In this document: piece by piece, positions 34,485 through 44,693 of the stretch
Numbering within the stretch: the first letter of the stretch is position 1
Layout: every line of letters starts with the position of its first letter
Notes under the pieces: model-generated
Database searches by the model: none
What the model was told of the DNA's origin: nothing
The model's input: the letters and a program-made list of their open reading frames with translations, nothing else
Assembly: GCA_013398615.1 (NCBI GenBank)
Contig: VZSR01002395.1
Coordinates: 3,641,609 to 3,705,608 of the forward strand
DNA from: Brachypodius melanocephalos
Lineage: Eukaryota > Chordata > Aves > Passeriformes > Pycnonotidae
Direction: 5' to 3'
Length of the DNA stretch: 64,000 nt
Translations under genes and position numbers: made by a program

Positions 34485-37324
34485 TGCCCTGCATGCCAAG
34501 CTGGGGTTGAAGTTTAGAAGTCCTCTTTTCCTTGTCAGCTCCTCATCTCCTGTCACTGTGTCATCTTTGAAAGGTGAGGGACCAGCTCCAGAGAGGATCA
34601 CCACTGGATTTAGGCAAGGGTGAGATACCTAATGAGCATCCCACGCTGTGATGCAGCAGGGTCACTGCTTCCTCTCGAGGGAAGGGTTGTTCAGCGTGCA
34701 GCTCCTGCCCTGGCTTAACAAAAGCTTGTGGCAAATCCCCATGTGAACCCTCTCACATTGATTTGGCAGCTGCTAAATTTGGGTCTAAATCCACCTTCCA
34801 TGGCAGCAGCAGTAAATCAGATGAGGCATGTCCAGTGAGGGTTTGGAGTCCACTGCAAAAATGTGTGTGGTTCAGAGCTTGCCTTGGTGCTAAAGCTGTC
34901 TGGAACAAACCTCAGCATTTTAACCCCAGGTGAGATCTCAGTTGGTGCTTTTTGGAGTCTTCATCACTCTGCAAGCCTCTGATATTGGTGCTTAGAGCCT
35001 CTTTTCTCTCTGTATCAGCACAGACCTGACAAGCCAACGGGGTTGTAGAGTAGCCAGACAACCTAGAGAGACTGTACAACAAAGGCCACTTGGAGCCATC
35101 AATCCTCCCCTCGAATGCCACTTGCCAACCTCAGCTCCTCAAAGGTGTTGGCTGGGTTTGAGGTCTATTACTGGCCCTGTCCAGGCAGGACATTGGTTCT
35201 GTCTGTAAGTTTTATTCAGGGTAATAGAGGGTTCTCGTGGTAGCTGGTAAATGTCAGCCCTCATTAGGAAGTATGTCATCTCTGGGGTGTGTTTCTCCTC
35301 GTGTTGGAAGCTGGTGGTGTTTCACTGAGTGTCTGAGTGGAAGAATCAGACCTGTATGTGTGCATGTCCCCGTGCACTTCCTCCTGCAGGTGACAGGAGA
35401 GCAGAGGGTGTGGGGTTTAATCCGTGTGCCTGTGTGGGCGGCTCTGCCGAGGCTCTTTGTCAGCTGGAATCCCAGCACAGGGCTCTGCAGCATCAGCCCT
35501 GCCTTCCTTTTTGCCTTCTGTCACATTTGGAAGGAAGGGAAGATGTAGCTGAGTCTTGCAATAGTAGGTCAAAACATACTGCAGCACTAAACATCAGAGC
35601 TAAAGCTTTCTTGTACAAACACATGGCTTTATTCATCCTGTTATTTTCTTTATCAAATGTTTGCTTGCCTTTATGGAGCAGCTTTCAGCCCCAGGGAAAG
35701 AAAGTGTCTCTGGGAGGGAAGCTGGGCTAGTGAGTGGAGTGGGTGACAGTTGTGGAAAATGGGCAATCTGGACTTTTATTCCTCATTCTGCCCTGGCTCC
35801 TGTCCTCCAGATCTCTGAGAAGAGCTGAAAGAACGAAGTGCAGGGGCTGTCACTGCATGTGCACGTGGCACAGAGCGTGGTGGCACCCCCAGAGCACCCT
35901 GGGCACAGCAAGAAATGCCAGTCATGCCAGCCCAGCTGTCTCTGGCTGGGTAGCAGTGTGGTTAGGGTACAGCCTGGTTAGGGTGCTGGTACGAGCTCTT
36001 TTATCCAGGCAAAGCTTTGCCTGGAATTCTTCAACGTCCAGACATGCAGACAGCTTATTTTTAAGGTCTCATTTGAAAGATGTCAGCTCCCCCTCCCTAC
36101 TCTTCCCCAGGCAGCGAGAGCAGAAAACTAAATTTATCTGCATTGGGACAGAGAGAGCTGGAGTAAACCAGCCAGGCACTGCTCCAGAGCTGCTGGGTGG
36201 AACAACAGCCACAGAGCTGTCTGTCTGTCCGAGGCAGAGGTGCTGGGGTGCAGCTGATGCTGCGCTGGCTGTCACACCTGCACAGCCCTTTCCACTCCTG
36301 TCCCTGGGGTTCGGAATTTGCTGGAAAGTTTGTCTTGTTGTGGTGGTTTTTTTTTATCAGTCTCTGGGTTAATATATTTCTTCAGTAGGTGAGGCAAAGC
36401 AGTCCCTCTGTTTGTTGGGAGACAGATGAGGAGCTACAGTCCTTGCCTTGCTTCCCAAGGCCTTGTGAGAACTCCAGGGTGGGAACAATGCTGGAGAAGC
36501 GGTGAAGCCCTTGTTGCTCAGGAACTTTTGAATATCCTGTCAGTACTGCACGGGTACTGTGAAGCACTCAAATATTTTCAGTTTGAGGGTAGCTGCCCAA
36601 AAGTTCCTTTTTGGTGTCATTCTTGATTGGTGGAAAGGAACATAGGGCAGATGTTTGAATGGGTGAGTGCTGCACACTGCTGTGTGCCTGAGGTAAAGAA
36701 GAGACTCTTTACTGTGTTCCTCCCTGAGGCTGTCTGGGGCATGGGCAGGTGGGGAATCAGTGGGATCTGTTTTCTCTTTCCCCCTTCCTAAAACTGAAGC
36801 ATCCTTCTCTGTCAGGCTGCTGCTAATGAGTTAGTTAAACAGCATCTCCTTACTGGAAACTCTTTTCAGTCCAATTAAGATCTTGCAACATGTCACTTGT
36901 GACAATAAAAGTGAATTAAGGCTCATTTCTTCTTTTTTTACGGTGTTTATTAGAAGATGGGAATGCTCATTTAGAGGAGCTAATCGTGGTTATTTATTTG
37001 TCAGTGGTACCAAGAAGCCCCTGCTCAGGCTAGAGACCCAGTGCCAGCTGCTGTGTGTGTTCTTGGAAGGAGTGAGTGCCAGCCTTGGAGAACCAGGAAA
37101 AAAAAAAAGCTGCAGCTTGGAGGTGCTGGGAGAGCCACTGGAGTCCAAGAAGGAAAGAGGGGAATGTGTAATTATTTCATCTTGCCTCTCAAGATGCTTT
37201 GATTCAATGGCTTGGCCAAGACTTCAAGCAAGCTCTTCCAGAAGCTGGGCTGCTAGTGAAGATGCTTTCCAGCACATCTAACAGGTAAAATGAGTTATTT
37301 TATTGCTATTTTTTTATATTGTTA
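34485..37324. other. Non-coding interval
   Basis: A 212-codon plus frame (35734-36372) and a 133-codon frame (35329-35730) are Ser/Leu/Trp-rich without recognisable domains. Two GGTTAGGGT words at about 35959-35984 are too few to be an interstitial telomere array. AT-rich strings occur at 36900-36990 and 37285-37330. No transposon was recognised. Confidence 0.5.
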
Positions 37325-37362
37325 TTTTATTACGTCCACCCAGGCAGGTGGATGTAATAGAA
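37325..37362. repeat. 16-bp hairpin with 6-base loop
   Basis: The left arm ends in ATTACGTCCACC (37329-37340) and the right arm starts with GGTGGATGTAAT (37347-37358), around a CAGGCA loop. These 12 pairs include one G-T wobble. Four further outer pairs (T-rich left, A-rich right, one wobble) extend the stem to 37325 and 37362. It is too short for a canonical pre-miRNA. It may be a tiny inverted-repeat remnant or an RNA structural element. Confidence 0.75.
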
Positions 37363-38399
37363 AAGACCTGTAGGAATGTTCAGAGCTTCACCTTGTTTTC
37401 AAAGGGAGCTTGGTTTGTGCTTCTCAACCCTTAACCAATAACATTAAAAGATCCAGTAATTAAAAGCAGGAATCCAAGGATATGGAGGCACAGAGACTGA
37501 GAAGTTGGCCAGGAAGGACAAAGCCAAACTAATGCTGCTCACCTTGCTGTCTGTCCTGCAGAGAACCAAGAGCAGTCAACCCTCAGTGCCTCTCCCTGTG
37601 AGGGTGACCCTGTTCTGGAGGAAGGGGGCAAAAGGGTCTGGCTCTCCTTGCCCTGAGCTTGCCATGTGGGGAGGAGCAGAATTTCCTGAAGGCAAAGGGA
37701 TTGAGCACAATGAGACAAATTATCCTGTGGGCCACTGCAGTCCCATGCTGGCATCAATAGTGTCTGAGCTGTGGGCTGCTGAGCTCTGTCCCTAGCCTGT
37801 GTTTTGGGCTCCCAGATGTTTGTCTTTCAGCCTGTGCTCCTGCCTGGCTTGTGGGCTCCTTCCTCAGGACTTTGTGCTTTGCTCTGTTATGCTCATGAGT
37901 GTCATCCACACCCTGGGCCCATCCTTGATGCCAGCCTCACATGAACGTGGGTCGGGGTTCTGAAGGCTGGAGGACAGAAACTGAGGGCTTTGAGGATCGT
38001 CCTGGACATGAGGATGGAGAAAGCTGAGGTAAATGAGGCTGCAGGATGTGCTGATTTGCTCCCAACTCCCTCACCAGGATTGCCAGGCTGGGGTGAGCCA
38101 GCAGCACCCTGGGGAGAACTGAGATTTCCAGGAGTCCAATACCCTGGGGTCCTTCCCTGTCCATGAACCCATCCTGCCCTGTTGTAGCAGCCACAATCTC
38201 TGGCTGTATTGCTGTAAAAACATCCTTCTTCTCTCAGGCCTGCAGCTGTTGATGTTTTGAAGTTAAGAAAACATTTAAATGATTTAAAAAAAAAAAAAAT
38301 AAAAATACCCAGCCTTGGTTTATCAAGGGAACTTCTAATGAGGGGAAGGGGAGGGGGAACAGACACAGGAAGGGCAGCAGAGAGGAACAGGCTGGCAGA
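37363..38399. other. Non-coding interval
   Basis: A 14-base A run lies at 38286-38299, next to an AT-rich patch (ACATTTAAATGATTT). The 176-codon minus frame 37902-38432 reads through that run and is therefore unlikely to be coding. No repeats or motifs stand out otherwise. Confidence 0.5.
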
Positions 38400-38730
38400 G
38401 CACTTGTCATCTTGACAACACATAAGTTTCAAACTGGGCTCGCTCCTGACGTTTGCCTGAAGGTATATTTAACTCGTGCGGAGCAGGAGCGTGCACCTTT
38501 GAGCCCGAGGAAGCCTTAGCCACGTTTGGGAAGGGGGGAGATGGGCTCCAAATGGAGAATGTGCTCCTTCCCTGCCTGTGTGTGTGTGTAGCCAGGCTGC
38601 AGGGCTGTGCTCTCAGCTTGGTGAGAGAGGATGCTAATGAAGCGTGAACCGGCTCCGTGCGATCTGCCGCTAGCCCACCTCCTCCTTTCTTTCCTTCTCT
38701 GTCTGCATGTTGTGTTTGACGAATGGAAAT
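38400..38730. promoter_or_regulatory. CpG-retaining putative conserved element
   Basis: The block includes ACACATAAGTTTCAAACTGGG, CTCGCTCCTGACGTTTGCC, TATATTTAACTCGTGCGGAG, GAAGCCTTAGCCACGTTTGG and GATGCTAATGAAGCGTGAACC, then GGCTCCGTGCGATCTGCCGC. CpG sites are clearly denser than in the flanks while the sequence remains non-repetitive. This is consistent with constrained or unmethylated regulatory DNA. Confidence 0.28.
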
Positions 38731-38967
38731 GCGGGCTTGCCTTTGAAGCAGGAGGGATGACAAACAAACAGGGTGGGAGCTCAAATTCTGCTTTCTCAGG
38801 GCTAGGCTAAATTGTCAGAGGATACATAAAGCTTCTCGGAGAGATTTGCAGCCTTTGGGACTGATGGGAGACCCTGGATTTTACAGGTTCAGTGAGGTGC
38901 AAAGAAGGGTTTTTCAGTGACTCTGTGTTGTGTCCAGAAATCTTTTACTGTAGCTTTTAGTCTTTCT

Positions 38968-38998
38968 TTAATTTTTTTTTTTAAATTTTTTTTTTCAG
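38968..38998 (+). repeat. Double T tract ending in CAG
   Basis: Two T runs separated by AAA form a long pyrimidine-rich stretch that ends TTTTCAG, a textbook-looking 3' splice acceptor. A donor-like TCCAG|GTATTC follows near 39166. The enclosed bases are open in one frame but Ser/Pro-rich and unrecognised. I treat it as simple sequence that happens to mimic an acceptor. Confidence 0.6.
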
Positions 38999-39416
38999 GC
39001 CTTGACTTGGAGTGCTCTGTGCTCCAGGGCTGCTGCTCCTCTGTGTGGAGTTCCAAACCCCCAACGCTTCTTACTCCAGAACTTCCAAAGTGCACCTCCC
39101 ACCTCCCTCAAACGCCTTTCAGCTCTCCCTGCTGCAGCAGGATCTGCTCCTTCTCTCCTGTCCAGGTATTCCTGCCTTCTTCCCCACTGTCCCTGGCTCT
39201 TACCTCCCCTTCTTCCCCCACTTTTCCCTGTTTTAGTCAGGCTTTTGCTCACTTTCTGCCCCCAGAACCTGTGCTGTGGGATTTCAGAAACAGAGACATG
39301 AACTGTGCTGCCAGAAATCCTAAGATGGTGCCTACAGACCACAGGCTTGTGTTGAATCTGTATTACCTGCACGTGGGAGGGAAAACCATCGTCTCCTCAA
39401 ACATGCCTACAACCAA

Positions 39417-39515
39417 AATCATTGAATAGTCAAGGCTGGAAAAGACCTCTAAGATCATTGAGTCTGACTGTTAACCCAGCACTGCTGTGTTCACCTCTAA
39501 GCCATGTCTCCAAAA
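39417..39515 (-). mobile_element. CR1: CR1 LINE, 3' end fragment (different subfamily)
   Basis: AATCATTGAATAGTCAAGG, CTGGAAAAGACCTCTAAGAT, CATTGAGTCTGACTG and TTAACCCAGCACTGCTG match the reverse complement of the CR1 type whose end reads 'gactcgatgatcttagaggtcttttcc'. The stretch to CCATGTCTCC at about 39510 also fits. It is truncated and inactive. Confidence 0.88.
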
Positions 39516-40439
39516 TAGTCCAGACAGCCACAGGAGAGCAGGATGCTTTATGTCTGGTCCTGTGTTGTGAGAAGGTTCTGTGGCAGAGCTTAAGGCTCAC
39601 ACATTGGCACTGGATGCTGCTGAAAAGGGATGTGATTGGATTTTTTCCATAGTGAGTGACTTTTTGGCATTTCTGAGAAGCAAACTCTCAGCTAGGAGGC
39701 AGAACAAGCTGGGCATGTGAGATGGGAGTCGTGCCATGAGCCAGAGCATCTGCTGTATTGGAGGGTCTGAATCGTCCTGTTGCTTTCATCGCATCCCCAG
39801 GCATCTCATGGCACCTCCCTGCGTGCCCAGGCACATCTGGAGGGGTGCAAATGCCAATCTGTGTTTGTACTGGCCCTCTGTAACAAAGCCAGCCACATCC
39901 CAGCACCAGTTGTACCAGCAGGAGATGGAAACAGGAGTGGGGGCCCTGCCTGGAAGTGGTTGTGGCAGCGTGGGGAACGGGCTAAAATCAGGGATGTTAG
40001 TCCATGCTCTCTCTTGCAGCTCTATGGTTTTATCTTCCTTTCTAGATTGGCTTTAGGATACGGGAAAGTGTTGAGATTCTTCCCACAGGAGGGATTTGCT
40101 GAGGTCCTTACCTGGTACAAATCAATCAAGCTCTAACTCACAGAGCACCCTATGGGGACACAACTTCGATAGGAGCCTTCCCTCTGAAGTTTGATGTGAT
40201 TTCCTTTTCTTCCAGCCACGCATTTTCTTCTTTTCATTGCAAAAAATAAAAGCTGTGACAAAGCCTGGCATAGCCCCAGAGCTGGTCCCCACCTCCCTTG
40301 TCCCAGCCTTCGTGCCCTCCATCAGAAAACTGTGAGTCATCACCTCTTGGCTCCACCAGCTTTGTAAGGTGGTTTTTTTTTCTCCTCCTCATTCCCCCAT
40401 CCCAGCTGGGGTGAAGAAGCGAGAAAGCAAATAGGAATA

Positions 40440-40640
40440 AATACCTCCAGCCATAAAAGTGAAATAAATCAATACCTCTTCTCTGAAGCCAGAGATGCTT
40501 AATAGGCAAGGATCACTGCCAGATTGTAAAAAATGTGTTTAGTGTGCGGCTGGGGCAAGTTTAACCCTTGGACATAAACAGCTGAGCAGCTTCTCTCACC
40601 TCTGAATTAAATAACTTTAACTGCAGAGGGCTGTGATTAA
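40440..40640. promoter_or_regulatory. AT-rich putative conserved element
   Basis: GGAATAAATACCTCCAGCC, GTGAAATAAATCAATACC, GATGCTTAATAGGC, GAATTAAATAACTTTAACTGC and GTGATTAATGGAGG lie in a repeat-free block, with a single retained CpG (GTGTGCGGC). The homeodomain-like content and composition shift suggest regulatory DNA; this is unverified. Confidence 0.25.
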
Positions 40641-40879
40641 TGGAGGTGCCTCTGCTTGGGATGCTGCAGGTATTTGGTGCCTATGGATTGTCTGGGAGAT
40701 TGGGATGGAGAAGGTGTTGCCAGGTCCCCTCTGCAGGCCCATTGAGGGTTTTTTCATGAAGTTAGAGCTCTATTTGTGGGTGAGGGAGCTCCTGGACACT
40801 GGGCTGAGTTGGTGAGACTTCAGCTGCCTTTCCCAGGAATTAAGGACCTTTCCTTTCTCTCTGAAGCAGAGGAGCAAAG

Positions 40880-41181
40880 CTTGGGTGAGGCAGCGATAGG
40901 ACCTGAGACAGTGACAGGACCTGAGGGAATGGCATGAATCTGTGTCAGGGGAGGTTTAGGCTGGATATTAGGAAAATGTCCCTCATCCAGAGGGTGGTTG
41001 GGCACTGGCTTCCCAGGCTTCCCAGGGTCACAGCCCCATGGCTGCCAGAATTTAAGGGGCATTTGGACATGCTCCCTGAAGTCTGGCAGCCGTGGTGGGA
41101 TTGTTGGGGATGTCCTGTGCAGGAGGAGGAACTTGATGATCCTTGTGTGTCCCTTCTAACTCAGAATATTCTATGATTCAC
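40880..41181 (+). mobile_element. CR1: CR1 LINE, 3' portion with end of ORF2
   Basis: About 300 bases of sense CR1. Residues LDIRKMSLIQRVVGHWLPRL (40949-41008) correspond to the conserved 'lDIRknfftervvrHWnrLP' block near the ORF2 C terminus. The 3' UTR ends with ACTCAGAATATTCTATGATTC. Upstream, AGGACCTGAG occurs twice around 40900, replacing the usual 'cgacaggac...' segment. It is 5' truncated and carries frame-disrupting changes. Confidence 0.93.
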
Positions 41182-42392
41182 TAGGATGACAAGACACAGC
41201 CGAAGCTGGAGTAACTGGGATTGTTGGAAGCCCCAGTGAGATGCTGGGAATCATTTACCCTGCTGTCAGCTAGACTGGTGAGACCACATCAGGGATGATG
41301 GGGATACTGTGGCCAGTCTTTCTGAACACCAATGAGGGCGAATGTGAGCCTGCAGAGAAATTCAGAATCACACAAGTCCTACCACACTCTGAATTTGGCT
41401 TCACAAAATCAAGGCTAAGAGGTGATGCCCTCTGGGAGAAGAACTGTTTAGAGTAAGCAGGGCTTGGCAGAAGGACAGCTAGGTATGGGGAGACTGGCAA
41501 CAAGCAGAAAGACAGTGATCCCTTCCAGCACTGGGAAGCACTGGGACTGGTTTAAAGTGAAGCTGAGCAGGAGTGATTATTTGACATAAGTCCAGCACTG
41601 CTCAGAGGGTGGATGTAGGGATGTGGGGTTTCTTACAGTTCTTATTTATGACGGTTTGTGTGCCTTTTGTTGGGGCTAGGAGCTTAGAGATAGCCAAGGT
41701 ATTTCAGGAGAGGATTAGGGTCAGTTTTCCCACAAAGCCTTCGTGCACCTGGATCAGCTCTTTGTTCCCCTGGCACAAATCTCACCCTCAGTTAAGTGCT
41801 GCCTGACACACTTATGTTTTCCTGAACTGCTGAGGAGAGCCACATGATGGAAGTTAACTTGGTGTTGAGGGGCTGGCAGCCTCTGACACAACCCTCAAAG
41901 CCAGCAGGTTGCCGTGCAAAAGGAAAGCAGGGTCTGCTGAGGTGATCCTGGAAACATTTGTATTGTTTTGATGTTTATTTTTCATGGGCAGAGGAAATTG
42001 CATCTCTTGTTAACATAAGCTTGCCACAGTGTGGGAGTTATTAAAGTAGCAGTGGAAGAGGCTATTCCAAATATGCCCTGATTTTGCTCTTCTCCCATGG
42101 AGAGTATTGCAGTTATTTGGGACAGAACAAACAAGCTGAGGTTGTGGTTGGCATAAAATGGGCAGGATTTGTCCCATCACTTGTGCCAGACTTTCCTTAT
42201 GGGAAGCAACAGAGAAACCTGGGTCTTACACAGAAAAAAAAAATGCTTTGCTGACTTTTGATGCGTTGCCTCTACCTTTCTCTGCAGCTCCTACTCCTCC
42301 CCACCAGATTTTAGGTGTTCCAGTTTGGACCTGAAAGTCCTTGTAGTTAGATCAGGTGATGTCACAGGTAGCTCTCCACACCTAAATCCACT
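41182..42392. other. Non-coding interval
   Basis: Only frames shorter than 80 codons are present. A small AT-rich run at 41950-42060 contains TTAACATAAGCTTGCC and GTTATTAAAGTAGC. An A run lies at about 42233-42242. No repeat or gene was recognised. Confidence 0.55.
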
Positions 42393-42453
42393 TAATTAAG
42401 GCCAGAAAAGATTTCCAAGATCATCGAGTCCAACCATTAACCCAGCACTGCAG
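42393..42453 (-). mobile_element. CR1: CR1 LINE, short 3' fragment
   Basis: GGCCAGAAAAGATTTCCAAG, ATCATCGAGTCCAACC and ATTAACCCAGCACTGC match the same CR1 type as the copy at 39.4 kb, in reverse orientation. Its outermost terminal bases have diverged to CTTAATTAA. Confidence 0.85.
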
Positions 42454-42739
42454 CTTTTTTCAGTCTCTTGAGCCCTTCAAATATGAGGAAAGGTGGACAG
42501 TATTGCCTTTAAGGGTCTATTGCCTCCAGGACCCCAGCGTTTTGGATGAGGTGACATCCTGTGGACATCAAACATCTCTGTGGCTTTGTGTGCGTCATTC
42601 CTTGCTCACTCCTCCGCCTCCAAGTGTGTGAGAAAATCCTCTTGGTGGTGCCTGCAGAGTTATCTGTGAAAAGTCCAGCCATGGAAGAGGTGGTGGATTG
42701 TTTTTCTGCCCAAAGCAAAGAAAGTGCTCCTGTTGGGAG

Positions 42740-43110
42740 AATCAATCTTCACAAGAGCTCCGCCAGCCGAAGGCGACCGCCCTGACTTTATGGAGTGTGG
42801 AGCACCTCCCCTGCAATGGCCACGAGTCTCCCTGGCAGGCAGGAGCTCACCTGTGGGATGGGGAGAGCGTGTGTGTGTGTTTAAAGGTCGTAAAACGCTC
42901 CGTGGAGGAAGGCTCTGGCCGTTCCACGCGCTGACAGGAGAGCTCCCGGCGCTTCGGCTTCCTCGGCGGAAAATCGCGGCGGCGGATAAATCCCGGAGAA
43001 ATAAAACCAACCCAATCGAATTAGCCCAGAACCGTGTGCAGGAGGTGGGAAATGTTTTCGCAGTGTTTTATCCTCTCTCGTGGGTACTGAATCATCGAGG
43101 GTGATTTTTC
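42740..43110. promoter_or_regulatory. Most CpG-dense segment, small CpG-island-like element
   Basis: About 18 CpGs fall in 42885-43035 alone (AAACGCTCCGTGG, TCCACGCGCTGACAGG, CTCCCGGCGCTTCGGC, CCTCGGCGGAAAATCGCGGC, GGCGGATAAATCCCGG), with a smaller group at 42758-42782 (CTCCGCCAGCCGAAGGCGACC). Such density implies a germline-unmethylated region, typically a promoter or constrained enhancer. No TATA box or Kozak-supported gene is evident, and the 116-codon minus and 126-codon plus frames across it are unrecognised. Confidence 0.4.
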
Positions 43111-44670
43111 AGCTCGGTGCAGTTCCAACCAGCCAGGGCTCCTTGTTGGTTAATCCTGATGAGGGAGAGAGGCTCCTCTGTTGGTCTGACAGTACCACAC
43201 TGCTCTTGTGTTCCCCAAAATGGTAAGGAAAGGCACTGGCAGTGGTTTTTTTGGGTGTCTTTTTCCTTCCTCCTTGGATTTTCTGGTGCCTTGGGTTTGA
43301 GGGAAGGATGCTCCCTAATATCAGCCAGCATTGGGCTGGGTATGCTCTGCCTTGCTGGCTGCCCTGGGGCAGGAGCCATCACCCAGGCTGGGATTTCTCC
43401 CGAGGCTGGGAAGGAGCTGCCAGGCCGGATCTGGGATGGGGGGAAGGGAAAAAGGCTTGGTTTCTCTCACTATCTGAGGGTGGATTAAGTGGAGCGTTCC
43501 TTGTTAGCTAATTGAAACAGTCAAAATGTCAAATGAGGCATTTCAATAATAGTGATGTTAGGAGCTTTACGTTTTTATTTCCTTCCCTCTCTCCTTTGTA
43601 TCGTGCCTTCAAGACATGGGGACCTAAGTCTGCTTTTACAGAAACCCTCTTAAAGAGGGGCTTCAGGGGGATGGGGCAAGGACTGAAGCTGTTTTAATCC
43701 CTTCCAATTCCAACATTATTGTGTTTCAGCAAATATTTTGCAAAAGGATTTTCAGGCTGAACTTCAAACAGGCAAATTCCTCACTCCAGTGACTCGGGGA
43801 GCTTTGCAAATTTAGAAAAGAAAATGAAGATTGTTTTAGCTGACATTTAAACCTCTTCTCTTTTCCCAGCCTGTCAGGAAGCTTCATACACTTTGGGTCA
43901 GACGCTCTTTCCCTGAAGAAGAAAAGGATATTTATAGCTGGGTAGGACCTTAAAGGGGAAATCTCTAGGCTGCAGTACCTGTCAGATGAAGTTATGTATT
44001 GCCCCAATAGGAACAGTCAACCTGGAACCCACCAGAGGGAAGCAGAAAGGTGATGGTCCAGCCCTGGCCCACACAGGAGGGTCTAGCTCAGCTAATTTGG
44101 CCAAATTCCAGGAGGGTGAGGGTAGGATTGGCTGGAGTGTGGTATTTTCCGGGTTTTCCTTATGGCTCTCTGCCTTTTGTTGCCCTTCTGGATCTTGGAG
44201 AGTGTTGAGGCACAGAGACGCTGTTCAAATGTGGTTTGGAACTTTCCTGCTCCTTGGAGAGGTAGGAGAGGGATTGATGAGAGAGGCAAACCCACAGAAG
44301 GCCAGTTTATCACACCGAGAGGCTGTGGCTTGCTTGCCCTGGTTGGTTTGGAGCTCCTGAGGGGCTGATGGAGAACCTGGCTGCAGGTCTTGGTTCCTCC
44401 TTGCTCCTCCAGCCAAGGCTGAAGCCAGGCTGGCAATGCCAAGCAGTGAGCAGCTTGTCTGGGCTGTGCCTGGAGCAATTTACTCCCAGGGATTAGAGTG
44501 ATTGGGGTTTCTTAAGGTAAAGACAGCTTGCAGAGGAAAGGAGCATGTCTGGGGACAGCAGAGCTCTGCCACAAGCTGCTCTTACCCACAGCTTATTCTA
44601 CACAAGGAGATTTTGTTGGCACATCAGCTCTCCTCCAGAATTGGTCTGGAAGGAGGGGAGCTCACCCTGT
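43111..44670. other. Non-coding interval
   Basis: A short TTTAATCCCTTCCAATTCC run near 43695 weakly resembles a CR1 sense terminus but lacks the flanking tail. Frames of 123-128 codons on both strands overlap and are unrecognised. An AT-rich patch at 43525-43580 (CAATAATAGTGATGTTAGG) is unremarkable. Confidence 0.5.
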
Positions 44671-44693
44671 GGGGCTGGGGAGTGGGGTTGGGG
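44671..44693 (+). other. Strong G-quadruplex motif
   Basis: Four tracts of exactly four G are separated by loops CT, AGT and TT. This is a compact G4 pattern predicted to be very stable on the plus strand. It sits in G-rich, gene-free sequence. Confidence 0.75.

Noticed and set aside
33827..34510. 227-codon plus-strand frame
   Set aside because: It is Cys/Leu-rich without domain signature, overlaps an opposing 107-codon frame and spans a region that looks like non-coding constrained DNA.
35955..35990. Two GGTTAGGGT words suggesting an interstitial telomere repeat
   Set aside because: Only two non-adjacent copies with unrelated spacer; no array.
35734..36372. 212-codon plus-strand frame
   Set aside because: No recognisable motif, biased Ser/Leu/Trp composition and overlapping frames on the opposite strand; chance in G+C-richer DNA.
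38998..39166. Exon-like segment after the T-rich acceptor mimic
   Set aside because: The acceptor is made by simple T tracts, the donor is weak and the translation is Ser/Pro low-complexity.
43690..43730. Possible CR1 sense terminus (ATCCCTTCCAATTCC)
   Set aside because: Too short, and the ATTCTATG-type tail is absent.
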